From positions 806,001 through 870,000 of the forward strand of contig NZ_WBVQ01000001.1 of assembly GCF_008933165.1 (NCBI RefSeq): a stretch of 64,000 bases of DNA, in the 5' to 3' direction. The notes below the pieces were generated by a model, which did not search any database, was not told the DNA's origin, and worked only from the letters and a program-made list of their open reading frames with translations. The DNA is from Phaeocystidibacter marisrubri. Lineage in GTDB: Bacteria; Bacteroidota; Bacteroidia; Flavobacteriales; Schleiferiaceae. Made by a program: the position numbers and the translations under genes. Positions 9,671 to 17,413 of the stretch are shown here, in pieces (within the stretch, counting starts at the first letter, position 1; every line of letters begins with the position of its first letter).

Positions 9671-10513
9671 TCACGGAATCCACTTGATATCTTTGAAATC
9701 TGGTTTTCTCTTTTCTAGGAAAGCATTTCTACCTTCTTTCGCTTCTTCCGTCATATAGGCAAGGCGTGTGGCTTCACCGGCAAATACCTGTTGACCAACC
9801 ATGCCGTCATCGGTTAGGTTGAAGGCAAACTTGAGCATTTTTATCGAGGTTGGTGATTTTTCCAAGATCTCTTGAGCCCATTGGAAAGCAGTATCCTCTA
9901 ATTCGTCGTGAGGAATGGAAGCGTTTGCCATGCCCATTGCGACAGCATCGTCTGCACTGTAATCTCTTCCTAGAAAAAAGATTTCACGGGCTTTCTTTTG
10001 TCCCACCATTTTCGCCAAATACGCAGAGCCATAACCACCGTCAAAGCTGGTCACATCCGCATCCGTTTGCTTGAAAATAGCGTGTTCTTTACTCGCAAGC
10101 GTCAAGTCACATACTACGTGCAGTGAGTGACCACCACCTACCGCCCAACCGGGAACAACTGCAATTACCACTTTTGGCATAAAGCGAATCAAGCGCTGTA
10201 CTTCAAGAATGTTCAATCGATGCATTCCATCTTCTCCCACATAACCTTGATGTCCACGTGCCTTTTGGTCACCGCCAGAACAGAAAGAATACACGCCGTC
10301 TTTTGGACTCGGACCTTCTGCACTCAGGAGAACTACACCAATATTGACGTCTTCTCTCGCGTCCAAAAAAGCTTCATAAAGTTCGCTTGTTGTCTTTGGT
10401 CGAAATGCATTTCGAACTTCAGGACGGTTAAATGCGATACGGGCAACACCGCCACATTTTTTATAGGTGATATCTTCAAACTCCCTTACGGTAGTCCAGT
10501 TTGCACTGCTCAT
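9671..10513 (-). CDS. menB: 1,4-dihydroxy-2-naphthoyl-CoA synthase
   Basis: A 280-residue crotonase-fold enzyme that cyclises o-succinylbenzoyl-CoA in menaquinone synthesis. MenB-specific features are RNAFRPKTT near the N-terminus, FCSGGDQKARG, AVGGGHSLH, and the conserved DVTSFDGGYGSAYLA segment. The frame extends upstream to 10558, but the ATG at 10513 (MSSANWTT) fits the family length, and a -7 box at 10558-10565 covers the longer start, so 10513 is chosen. No other men gene is adjacent in the window. It converges on the FKBP gene with a shared terminator. Confidence 0.95.
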   Translation of the reverse strand: MSSANWTTVREFEDITYKKCGGVARIAFNRPEVRNAFRPKTTSELYEAFLDAREDVNIGVVLLSAEGPSPKDGVYSFCSGGDQKARGHQGYVGEDGMHRLNILEVQRLIRFMPKVVIAVVPGWAVGGGHSLHVVCDLTLASKEHAIFKQTDADVTSFDGGYGSAYLAKMVGQKKAREIFFLGRDYSADDAVAMGMANASIPHDELEDTAFQWAQEILEKSPTSIKMLKFAFNLTDDGMVGQQVFAGEATRLAYMTEEAKEGRNAFLEKRKPDFKDIKWIP

Positions 10514-10557
10514 AAGCTGGTATTTATTTCTTTCAATAAGCGCATATACGCGGTTCA

Positions 10558-10565
10558 CAAAGGTA
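10558..10565 (-). promoter_or_regulatory. -7 box (TACCTTTG) for menB
   Basis: The plus strand reads CAAAGGTA, so the minus strand carries TACCTTTG 44 bases before the menB ATG at 10513. It decides against the longer start at 10558. Confidence 0.55.
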
Positions 10566-10600
10566 AGATGGATGGGGAGAATAGGGAAGGAAGCGAGTGC

Positions 10601-11056
10601 TTATCGCTTTAAGTTCCCTTCGTATACTTCAATCCATTTCTCAGGGGTAATCAGGGTACACAATTCCCCTATTAAATCATAGGGGATATGCTCTGGTTTC
10701 TTTAGCCGAATACAACTCTTGCCCATGTCGAGTTTAGTGGGTACTACCTTGGCGTATTCCTCCTGAAACCATTGTGTAAGTTGATGGTCGGCGTAAATTC
10801 CCATGTGATAAAACCCGATAAAATTCTTCTGTGAGGCGATACTCAAGAAGGGAAGGGGCAATTTTGGGTCACAATGATATCCGGCAGGATAAATAGAATG
10901 CGGAACTACCCAACCGATCATACCATAGGAAATACACTCTTCAAATCCCGAAGGTAAGTTCTCATTGATTACTGCCCTGAGCTTTTCGATGGGCGCTCTT
11001 CGCTCTTCTGGAATGCTTTCTATGTATTCCTCAGGAGTGTTAACCTTGTACTGCAT
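10601..11056 (-). CDS. DUF1801 domain-containing protein
   Basis: A 151-residue cytoplasmic protein of the YdhG/DUF1801 family (pattern: PEEYIESIPEERR near the start, then the conserved GFEECISYGM and FYHMGIY segments). The family has a small alpha-beta fold related to the iron-chaperone frataxin-like proteins; no reaction is established. It follows the RluA-like gene by 15 bases on the same strand and is probably co-transcribed with it and with the WYL regulator. Confidence 0.88.
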   Translation of the reverse strand: MQYKVNTPEEYIESIPEERRAPIEKLRAVINENLPSGFEECISYGMIGWVVPHSIYPAGYHCDPKLPLPFLSIASQKNFIGFYHMGIYADHQLTQWFQEEYAKVVPTKLDMGKSCIRLKKPEHIPYDLIGELCTLITPEKWIEVYEGNLKR

Positions 11057-11071
11057 GGAAGAGGTGTTTGA

Positions 11072-11722
11072 TTAGAAATTGAAGTTATCCGCAATCAATA
11101 TCATGCGTTTGTGATCCGCTGGATGATCAAATGAATAAGAGTAGGCATGAAGGCGGATTCCGTGCGTCTTGCAAACGTTAGAGCCGTAAATCTCATCACC
11201 AACTATGGGATATCCCGCCTTGGCAGCATGCGCTCGAATCTGATGAAATCTACCGGTGATAATCTGAATCTCCAAAATGGTTGAATTGAAACTTCGTTCG
11301 ATGACCCGCCATCGTGTTTCAGATTTTTTACCCAATTCACTCACGATGGCTCGCTTTCCATCATCACTGCGATCCAAACTCCAATTCCAAACTCCAGAAT
11401 CACTTTCGATTATTCCTTCCACTTCGGCGCGGTATATTTTCTTGATAGTTCGAGATTCAACCTGCTTATTCAAGTCCTTGAGGGCTGAATTTTTAAGGGC
11501 GAAGATCAAGATACCTGAAACGGGACGATCTAATCTGTAGAATACGCCTAGTCCACCTTTCATCTTTTTTGGGGGGCGGGGGAGAAGGGCCAGAACTTGC
11601 TCCACCGCGTTAGGGTGACCGTGTTTATCGGGCTCCACCATCAATCCTGCGGGTTTCTTAACCGCAATAATGTGCTTGTCTTGATACAAAATGTCGCTTG
11701 CAGTAATAATGGGATTACTCAT
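11072..11722 (-). CDS. RluA family pseudouridine synthase
   Basis: A 216-residue enzyme that isomerises uridine to pseudouridine in rRNA or tRNA. The catalytic motif is YRLDRPVSG (Asp in LDR), followed by KIYRAEVEG and the family's GRFHQIRAH segment. There is no N-terminal S4 domain, so it is the short RluA/TruC-like form. Its start overlaps the end of the upstream WYL regulator by 8 bases, indicating co-translation. The target base is not predictable. Confidence 0.92.
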   Translation of the reverse strand: MSNPIITASDILYQDKHIIAVKKPAGLMVEPDKHGHPNAVEQVLALLPRPPKKMKGGLGVFYRLDRPVSGILIFALKNSALKDLNKQVESRTIKKIYRAEVEGIIESDSGVWNWSLDRSDDGKRAIVSELGKKSETRWRVIERSFNSTILEIQIITGRFHQIRAHAAKAGYPIVGDEIYGSNVCKTHGIRLHAYSYSFDHPADHKRMILIADNFNF

Positions 11723-12611
11723 AACGATTGGCGGCTTCCTTGAGGTGGCTGTAGATTTCGGTAGCTAGAGATGAAGGTTGAGTCACTTTAACGCGAGCTC
11801 CCATCATCAAGATACGTTGAATAAATTCGTAATTGGGAATCACTTTGACTTCAAAAACGGTCTCTAGACTTCCATCGCGGATAATTCGCTGACTCTTGTG
11901 TAGCGGCAACGTCTTTAAGTATTGCGATTGAACAGGGTCACAGGTAAAGCGAACGGTTTCTACCTTTCCTCTACTGTGGTCCAATCCAACAACATGGGTA
12001 AAGCGATCGCGAGGATCTTCAGCTGGTGGATCAAACTTTTGATCGCGAATTTTTAACTCCTCAATCCGGTCGATGCCAAAGGTGCGGTCTTCTCCATTTT
12101 GCTGCTTTCCGATGAGGTACCACCTTCCCTGATACTGCTTTAAAAGTAGGGGTTGGAGGGAATAGTGTTTTACTTGATCTGTTTCGAACTTCCGGTAATC
12201 AAACCCAATCCACTTATGCTCTTTTACCGCCTGAACCAATGTGGGTAACCAGCGTGTACCTGCCCAAAGCCCCTCGTGTTCAAAGCTCACAAACGGTGAC
12301 ATTTCCTTCTGCTCGCGTAGGGCTTGACCCACAATTTCGGAAACACGCGAAACACCAAGGAAATCAAGGAACTTATCCGTCGCTTCCTGACCTTCTTCGG
12401 AAATGAAATAGCCGTCTTTTCCCTTGTGGTAGAGGATGTCCACTCCAAAAGTTTCTCGAAGGTGGGCAATGTCCCCTTGAATCGTCCGTGTGCTCACAGA
12501 AAACCCTTCATCCACCATCTTTCGATTTATCTGAATGAGTGATGGAAATTCCCCTTTATGGAGTATTTGAATCAAGACGCCAAATCTTGGTAGTGCTTCT
12601 TGCAAGTTCAT
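11715..12611 (-). CDS. WYL domain transcriptional regulator
   Basis: A 298-residue DNA-binding regulator: an N-terminal winged helix-turn-helix (about 5-60), then a WYL domain (WIGFDYRKF near 145, GRWYLIGK near 175, GIDRIEEL) that typically binds a nucleotide or nucleic-acid ligand, then a C-terminal extension. It is the first gene of a three-gene minus-strand unit with the RluA-like and DUF1801 genes. A TATCTTTG box ends only four bases before the ATG, so the transcript may be leaderless. WYL proteins control DNA-damage, defence or metabolic genes; the target here is unknown. Confidence 0.92.
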   Translation of the reverse strand: MNLQEALPRFGVLIQILHKGEFPSLIQINRKMVDEGFSVSTRTIQGDIAHLRETFGVDILYHKGKDGYFISEEGQEATDKFLDFLGVSRVSEIVGQALREQKEMSPFVSFEHEGLWAGTRWLPTLVQAVKEHKWIGFDYRKFETDQVKHYSLQPLLLKQYQGRWYLIGKQQNGEDRTFGIDRIEELKIRDQKFDPPAEDPRDRFTHVVGLDHSRGKVETVRFTCDPVQSQYLKTLPLHKSQRIIRDGSLETVFEVKVIPNYEFIQRILMMGARVKVTQPSSLATEIYSHLKEAANRYE

Positions 12612-12615
12612 TCTC

Positions 12616-12623
12616 CAAAGATA
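12616..12623 (-). promoter_or_regulatory. -7 box (TATCTTTG) immediately before the WYL regulator start
   Basis: The plus strand reads CAAAGATA. The box ends four bases from the ATG at 12611, which would place the transcription start at or beside the start codon. Confidence 0.55.
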
Positions 12624-12644
12624 AGGAAGAGGTGGTTAAAGTGA

Positions 12645-12845
12645 GCTGCGGATGTCAGACTCTAGGCTTCAGTCACCCGTCACCTATCACCTGTCATCCA
12701 TCATCCATCACCATCCTCAGCCACGCGAAAGGATTCGCGCGGCAGGACATCCGTCACCCGTCATCCATCATCTTCATCAGCCACGCGAAAGGATTCGCGC
12801 GGCAGGACATCTGACATCCATCACCCGTCACATCCCCTCAAAACC
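12645..12845 (-). repeat. Dispersed intergenic repeat, inverted copies with two palindromic cores
   Basis: Two palindromic cores (CGCGAA-AGGA-TTCGCG, at 12721-12742 and 12781-12802) lie exactly 60 bases apart in a 60-bp tandem duplication. They are flanked by short reiterated phrases of the type GTCACCCGTCATCCATCATC. The same core and phrases appear in the opposite orientation at 14.4, 15.8 and 16.0 kb. No coding capacity is evident. Confidence 0.85.
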
Positions 12846-12868
12846 AACATTCTTTCTATCTTCATACC

Positions 12869-13684
12869 ATGACAACAAAGCAAAGGCTAGAGCGAATCAT
12901 ATTTGAGTCGGATACACCAGCGGGAAAAGCGTTTGATGTTATTTTGATTTGGGCCATTGTATTTTCTATACTCATTGTCCTTTTTGATAGTGTAGATACA
13001 CTCCATGCCAAGTATGGAGAGCTGTTCTTCATTTTGGAATGGGTCTTCACGATTCTCTTCTCAATCGAGTATTTGCTGCGTGTTTTTATTTCCATTCGCC
13101 CAAGGAAGTACACCTTGTCATTCTTGGGGATTATCGATTTGATTTCCATTATCCCTACGTATTTGAGCCTAGTAATTGCTGGATCTCAATACTTAGTGGT
13201 AATACGAGGATTGAGGATTCTCAGAGTTTTCAGAGTCCTCAAATTGTATCACTATTCTAGAGATGGAATTGTGATGATGAGGGCATTGATCAATAGCTCA
13301 CGAAAGATCAGTGTATTTATTCTCTCCATATTGGTCATCGTAACCATTATGGGATCGCTGATGTACGTGATTGAAGGGGCCGAAAGTGGTTTTAAGGATA
13401 TTCCTAACTCCATTTATTGGGCCATCGTTACCTTGTCTACAGTTGGCTATGGTGATATTTCTCCCGTCACTCCGTTGGGGAAAATGCTGGCTTCTGTCAT
13501 CATGCTTCTGGGTTACGGTATTATTGCTGTACCAACCGGAATTGTAACTTCAGAATTTGTTTCAGCCCGCAAGGAAGAGACAGAAAGTAGAGCTTGTACG
13601 AATTGTGGAGCAAGTGTCCATCAAGTGGATGCCGAACACTGTTACAAGTGCGGTGTAAAATTGAATCAACCAAAATCTCAATAA
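12869..13684 (+). CDS. Voltage-gated potassium channel-type ion transporter with C-terminal zinc ribbon
   Basis: A 271-residue inner-membrane protein with six hydrophobic segments. The S4-like helix carries regularly spaced arginines ([11 protein letters not shown], about 113-123), and the pore has the potassium selectivity filter TVGYGD at 191-196. After the last helix, a short cytoplasmic tail contains two CxxC pairs (Cys243/246 and Cys258/261), a small zinc ribbon. It should form a tetrameric potassium channel. The zinc-ribbon tail is an uncommon add-on but is read directly from the sequence. The gene is followed by ybjQ-like after two bases. Confidence 0.93.
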   Translation: MTTKQRLERIIFESDTPAGKAFDVILIWAIVFSILIVLFDSVDTLHAKYGELFFILEWVFTILFSIEYLLRVFISIRPRKYTLSFLGIIDLISIIPTYLSLVIAGSQYLVVIRGLRILRVFRVLKLYHYSRDGIVMMRALINSSRKISVFILSILVIVTIMGSLMYVIEGAESGFKDIPNSIYWAIVTLSTVGYGDISPVTPLGKMLASVIMLLGYGIIAVPTGIVTSEFVSARKEETESRACTNCGASVHQVDAEHCYKCGVKLNQPKSQ

Positions 13685-13686
13685 CA

Positions 13687-14007
13687 ATGATTGTAACTAC
13701 AACCCATTCCATCGAAGGAAAGAAGATTACCGACTACAAAGGCGTAGTGGCTGGCGAGACCATTATTGGTGCCAATTTGTTCCGCGACATCTTTGCATCC
13801 ATTCGCGATGTAGTTGGTGGACGTTCCAGCGCTTATGAAGAAGTGCTAATGGAAGCGAGAACGACGGCTATGCGTGAGTTAGAAGAAAGAGCACGTGCCA
13901 TGGGAGCTAATGCCGTAGTTGGTATTGACCTCGACTATGAGGTGATTGGCTCTGGAGGCAGTATGCTAATGGTGAGCGCGAGTGGAACCGCTGTTGTGGT
14001 GGAATAA
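13687..14007 (+). CDS. YbjQ family (DUF74) protein
   Basis: A 106-residue protein of the YbjQ/heavy-metal-binding-domain family. Typical parts are the N-terminal beta strand with HSIEGKKI, the GxNxFRD helix and the [14 protein letters not shown] segment. The ATG at 13687 is chosen because it matches the family N-terminus and lies two bases after the channel stop. Members form pentamers; the function is not established. It ends directly against the stop of the converging csaA-like gene with no spacer. Confidence 0.9.
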   Translation: MIVTTTHSIEGKKITDYKGVVAGETIIGANLFRDIFASIRDVVGGRSSAYEEVLMEARTTAMRELEERARAMGANAVVGIDLDYEVIGSGGSMLMVSASGTAVVVE

Positions 14008-14349
14008 CTAAAGCAATCGTGTTCCATTTTTCACTTCTCGTTCCGGTTGAATAAGAACCACTTCAGTATCGGGGTTATCATCCTTTGGAAGTCCGAGTAC
14101 CAAACATTCAGAAGTGATTTTACCGATTTGTCGGGGTGGAAAATTCACAACTGCCAATACTTGCCGACCTACTAAGTCGCTTACATCATAAAGCTTCGTG
14201 ATTCTCGCGGAGCTTTTTTTTATTCCTATCTCACTTCCAAAATCGATGGTCATAACCCAAGCAGGAACACGGGCATTTGGCAATTCATCAGCAGATAGAA
14301 CAGTGCCTACGCGGATGTCGGATTCTAGGAAAGATTCTATGGTTGTCAT
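14008..14349 (-). CDS. csaA: CsaA-like tRNA-binding protein
   Basis: A 113-residue OB-fold protein homologous to CsaA and to the C-terminal tRNA-binding domain of methionyl-tRNA synthetase: DIRVGTVLSADELPNAR, then the conserved NFPPRQIGKITSECLVLG segment. Known members bind tRNA and have been linked to chaperone activity. It converges on ybjQ-like with zero intergenic bases. Upstream lies a copy of the dispersed repeat, which leaves no obvious promoter box. Confidence 0.92.
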   Translation of the reverse strand: MTTIESFLESDIRVGTVLSADELPNARVPAWVMTIDFGSEIGIKKSSARITKLYDVSDLVGRQVLAVVNFPPRQIGKITSECLVLGLPKDDNPDTEVVLIQPEREVKNGTRLL

Positions 14350-14355
14350 GGGAAG

Positions 14356-14545
14356 TATGTTTTGGGTTTGATGGGTTTTAGAGGTTTAAGGCGTTTTAGA
14401 GGTTGGATGACGGGTGACTGTTGATGGAAGAGGGGTGTCACTACTACCGCGCGAATCCTTTCGCGTGAGTAAGGTAGAGTGTATTGGGTTTGATGGGTTT
14501 TAGAGGTTTAAGGTGTTTTAAAGGTTGGGTGACGGGTGACTCGTA
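14356..14545 (+). repeat. Dispersed intergenic repeat, one and a half tandem units
   Basis: The unit starts with a TTGGGTTTGATGGGTTTTAG phrase, continues with a GATGACGGGTGAC phrase, and holds one palindromic core (14447-14468). The first half then recurs from about 14482. These units match those at 15.7-16.06 kb and, inverted, at 12.65-12.85 kb. Confidence 0.88.
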
Positions 14546-14571
14546 ATTTAGTGTCTGAAACTGGGTCAAGC

Positions 14572-15270
14572 TTAGCCAGCAGGATCTTTATATAGACCCT
14601 CTAGATAGGAAATTCCTTGAATAGAGCTGATTTTCCATTGGTCATTTACCTTCACAGCTGACAACGATTGATAATGTGTATACTCTCTCACGTCTGTATT
14701 CCACGTCCATTGAAAACGTGCCGAATCGCCTTCAATCTGAATATGGTGAAGAGATATGAGTTTCCAATACTCATCTGGATAGTCTTGGCAAGCGCACCAA
14801 TTATCAGCACCGGTATCCCAATGTGTTAAACCATCCAAGATGTTTCTCCATTCTATACTGGACTGTTTAATAGATTCATCAATTTCCATGGCTATGGAAC
14901 GGTGCGTTTGAAGGAAATAATTTGAGAAGTATTGAGTGGAAATAAATTCTTTCACTAATTGATTGTATGCATGCCAATCAATCCCAACAAATATGGTGTC
15001 TGAATTGTCGTATTTAAAAGGGAAGTCATCTAGAAGCTCTGCTTCGTGCCACTCAAACATGTTCTGCACTAGAGATGTAAGTTGTAAACTGTCCGACACC
15101 TGGTTTTTGTACTCTTTATAATCCACTTTTGGTATATCAGTTGTCGGTGTTTGAGAAAAGGAAGAATCCTCCAATGAAACTTCCGTTACTCTACTTCTAT
15201 CTTGCTCAGTCGTATTTTGAGGAGAGCAACTGAGCAAGGTTATTATGGTTAATGGTAAGAATAATTTCAT
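14572..15270 (-). CDS. Hypothetical lipoprotein
   Basis: A 232-residue protein with a lipoprotein signal peptide: MKLFLPLTIITLLSC, so Cys15 would be lipidated after cleavage. The ATG at 15270 is preferred over an upstream in-frame codon because it gives a proper signal peptide and starts one base after the stop of the preceding gene. The mature part is rich in Ser, Thr, Asp and Trp and has no recognised domain; a C-terminal beta-rich half (AVKVNDQWKISSIQG) looks NTF2/SnoaL-like (weak inference). The gene lies between two copies of the dispersed repeat. Confidence 0.75.
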   Translation of the reverse strand: MKLFLPLTIITLLSCSPQNTTEQDRSRVTEVSLEDSSFSQTPTTDIPKVDYKEYKNQVSDSLQLTSLVQNMFEWHEAELLDDFPFKYDNSDTIFVGIDWHAYNQLVKEFISTQYFSNYFLQTHRSIAMEIDESIKQSSIEWRNILDGLTHWDTGADNWCACQDYPDEYWKLISLHHIQIEGDSARFQWTWNTDVREYTHYQSLSAVKVNDQWKISSIQGISYLEGLYKDPAG

Positions 15271-15271
15271 C

Positions 15272-15655
15272 TTAAGCAGCTTCAATGGAGATGAAGATCT
15301 CACGTAATCTTTGTTCAGTGTATTTCATTTCAAAGAAAATAAAAACCAAAAGAATACTTAGGACTATAAAGATACTCATGAAAAAAGAGGTCACTAAAGC
15401 ATAGTCGGTGTTTTGATACGCTTCAACACAGATGAATAAGGCTATGAAGGCATAGAAGAGAAAGGCTAGAATTAATATTGGATGAACTTCGATTTTCAAA
15501 GCCAAATTTTCTTTTTCGTCGATACCAGTAACTCTTACAACTTGACTTGTAGCCCCTCTGAAGTAGTTCAATAAGGACGGCCTCATCTTGAAATGATATA
15601 TTCTTCCATTTTGCCCAGAACTAGAACGGATTGAATAAAATCCATGTTCTTCCAC
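15272..15655 (-). CDS. Hypothetical membrane protein, 5' end possibly truncated
   Basis: The visible frame encodes about 127 residues from a GTG at 15655, with two hydrophobic helices (ILILAFLFYAFIALFICV and a second at about 90-110) and a soluble N-terminal part. The frame stays open with protein-like content upstream (ITTSNFTDKEIANSVEEHGF) to a stop at 15716-15718, but no ATG, GTG or TTG is found there. That stop lies at the border of a dispersed-repeat copy, so the true N-terminus may have been lost. It is coupled to the downstream lipoprotein gene (one base between stop and ATG). No family is recognised. Confidence 0.55.
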   Translation of the reverse strand: MEEHGFYSIRSSSGQNGRIYHFKMRPSLLNYFRGATSQVVRVTGIDEKENLALKIEVHPILILAFLFYAFIALFICVEAYQNTDYALVTSFFMSIFIVLSILLVFIFFEMKYTEQRLREIFISIEAA

Positions 15656-15721
15656 CGAGTTTGCAATTTCTTTGTCAGTAAAGTTTGATGTTGTGATGTA
15701 TTTCCGTGTAAGTAGTCATTG

Positions 15722-16060
15722 AAACATGAGGGAGTATGATTTGGGTTTGATGGGTTTAAGAGGTTTGAGGTGTTTTAGAGGTTGGATGACGGGGGACTGA
15801 TGACTGTTGATCGATGAGGGGTGTCACTTCTACTGCGTGAATCCTTTCGCGTGGGTAAGGGAGAGTGTTTTGGGTTTGAGAAGTTTTAGAGGTTTGAGGT
15901 GTTTTAGAGGTTGGATGACGGATGACAGTTGACGGATGACAGTTGATGGATGAGAGGTGACACTACTACCGCGCGAATCCTTTCGCGTGGATAAGGGAGA
16001 GTGTTTTGGGTTTTAGAGGTTTGAGGTGTTTTAGAGGTTGGATGACGGATAATTGATGAC
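15722..16060 (+). repeat. Dispersed intergenic repeat, two and a half tandem units
   Basis: Two complete units with palindromic cores at 15833-15854 and 15969-15990 and a third partial unit to 16060. The second unit also has an internal doubling of a GATGACAGTTGACG phrase. The first core has two substitutions relative to the others. Confidence 0.88.
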
Positions 16061-16099
16061 TGGAACTTGCGCCAGCCCATACAAAGTCCTTGCGCAGCC
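16058..16099 (+). repeat. Seed block of the 24-bp array, shared with 16853-16894
   Basis: The stretch TGACTGGAACTTGCGCCAGC and the following bases up to TTGCGCAGCC recur almost identically at 16853-16894. The block contains a half unit (CTTGCGCAGCC) of the neighbouring array, so it is the likely seed from which the array grew. Confidence 0.75.
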
Positions 16100-16411
16100 C
16101 TTGCTCCAGCCACCTGCGCAGCCCTTGCTCCAGCCACCTGCGCAGCCCTTGCTCCAGCTACCTGCGCAGCCCTTGCTCCAGCTACTTGCGCAGCCCTTGC
16201 TCCAGCCACCTGCGTAGCCCTTGCTCCAGCCACCTGCGTAGCCCTTGCTCCAGCCACCTGCGTAGCCCTTGCTCCAGCCACCTGCGCAGCCCTTGCTCCT
16301 GCCACCTGCGTAGCCCTTGCTTCAGCCACCTGCACAGCCATTGCTCCAGCTACCTGCGTAGCCCTTGCTCCAGCCACCTGCGTAGCCCTTGCTCCAGCTA
16401 CCTGCGCAGCC
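16100..16411 (+). repeat. Tandem array, 13 units of 24 bp
   Basis: Thirteen head-to-tail copies of CTTGCTCCAGCCACCTGCGC followed by AGCC, with no spacers. Variation is almost all C/T at two positions (CCA or CTA in the middle; GCGCAG or GCGTAG near the end). The unit is a multiple of three, so frames remain open across it on both strands without being genes. The last unit supplies the stop codon (16398-16400) of the neighbouring minus-strand gene. Confidence 0.95.
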
Positions 16412-16787
16412 CTTCTTTCTCAATCACATACGAAGTGATAGATTTTATCATTTTGCCACTTGCACTTGTAAACTCGTAGAAATCGGCGAAGCCAAAGACC
16501 TTTCCATCCTTCATCTTCATTTCTCCATTTACAGAAGCAGCTTTTCCGTGCGTTACTAAGTTAAAAATTGAGAGCTCCATAACAGTGTTATCTGCCATTT
16601 TTATGAGCTCTTCTTTAAAGGCCTTTTTTCCCTGTATCGGCTGATGGCCAACCAAGGTCCAAAGAATGTTCTCATCCAAGAATTCCACGGCTGCATCTAC
16701 ATCGTACTTAGCGAAGAGTAGCGTTAAGTTCTTTATGAGTTCGCCTTTCGGAGAATTTCCACAGTGAGAAGGAATGTGAGTTTTCAT
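16398..16787 (-). CDS. NTF2/SnoaL-like protein with repeat-derived C-terminus
   Basis: A 129-residue cytoplasmic protein of the NTF2/SnoaL superfamily: N-terminal helices, the FLDENILWTLVGHQPIQGK segment and the curved beta sheet ending in DFYEFTSASGKMIKSITSYV. Members act as small-molecule isomerases, hydrolases or ligand binders; no catalytic pair is evident, so activity is uncertain. The last codons (GLRR and the TAG stop) lie inside the final unit of the 24-bp tandem array. Units of the other variant would read TGG in place of TAG, and the frame would run on as GLRRWLEQ repeats. Confidence 0.82.
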   Translation of the reverse strand: MKTHIPSHCGNSPKGELIKNLTLLFAKYDVDAAVEFLDENILWTLVGHQPIQGKKAFKEELIKMADNTVMELSIFNLVTHGKAASVNGEMKMKDGKVFGFADFYEFTSASGKMIKSITSYVIEKEGLRR

Positions 16788-16814
16788 AGAGCGGAGAAAG
16801 AAATGAATTGAACA

Positions 16815-16900
16815 GTTTATGAGGTTTAAAGGGTTTTAGGGGGTGGAAGACTGATGACTGGAACTGCGCCAGCCCTTACAAAGCCCTTGCGCAGCCCTTG
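16815..16900 (+). repeat. Degenerate copy of the dispersed repeat plus seed block
   Basis: GAGGTTTAAAGGGTTTTAGG-like bases are followed by GACTGATGACTGGAACTGCG and the seed block (16853-16894) seen before the 24-bp array. It has no palindromic core and no expansion of the 24-bp unit. It sits just beyond the stop of the YkgJ-like gene. Confidence 0.7.
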
Positions 16901-16922
16901 TGAAACCATTCTGCAGCCCCTC

Positions 16923-17411
16923 TCACCTTTCCAGTACCCTCTCCAAAATCGTAAATACAGCCGGACAAATACTGGCATTTTTACGCGTAAGGTGCAGGAT
17001 CTGTTGCTGTTTATCCCTGTCGGTGTGTGGATATTCGCGGCAAGCTTTAGGACGAACATCGTAAATGCTACAATAGTTGTCTTCTCCTAAGAAGGTACAT
17101 GGAACGGATTGAAGGACATGATCGCCGTCTTCGTCTACTCTGAGGTATTTTTCTTCGAAGTCGGCAGCTTTCATTTTTAGATGTTTGCTGATTCGATCAA
17201 TGTCTTTTCGGGTAAAGAGAGGGCCTGTTGTTTTACAACAATTCGCACATTGCAGACAATCCGTGCAGGCAAATACTTCTTCGTGCAATTGATGTATTTC
17301 GCGATCGAGCTTTTTTCCATCTTCCTTCGCTAATTTTCGCACGAGTTTTTGATGCGCCTTTTTCTTGGCAGCAGCAGCTTGTTTGAGTTGGGGAAGGAGT
17401 TCGTGCGACAT
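16923..17411 (-). CDS. YkgJ family cysteine cluster protein
   Basis: A 162-residue cytoplasmic protein with the zinc/iron-chelating cysteine cluster of the YkgJ/UPF0153 family: CTDCLQCANCCK (about 49-60), then PCTFLGEDNYCSIYDVRPKAC, with the RPxxCRxYP motif. These cysteines probably bind a metal or an iron-sulphur cluster; the biochemical role is unknown. It begins two bases after the TlpA-like gene and is the last gene of a seven-gene minus-strand run starting at the TPR protein. Confidence 0.9.
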   Translation of the reverse strand: MSHELLPQLKQAAAAKKKAHQKLVRKLAKEDGKKLDREIHQLHEEVFACTDCLQCANCCKTTGPLFTRKDIDRISKHLKMKAADFEEKYLRVDEDGDHVLQSVPCTFLGEDNYCSIYDVRPKACREYPHTDRDKQQQILHLTRKNASICPAVFTILERVLER

Positions 17412-17413
17412 GC

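Noticed and set aside
16100-16411. Possible CRISPR array
   Set aside because: Units are directly adjacent without unique spacers, and no cas genes are present.
15904-16479. Long open frames on both strands across the 24-bp array (for example with APATC repeats)
   Set aside because: They result only from the unit length being a multiple of three; there is no start context, and the flanks are repeat DNA.
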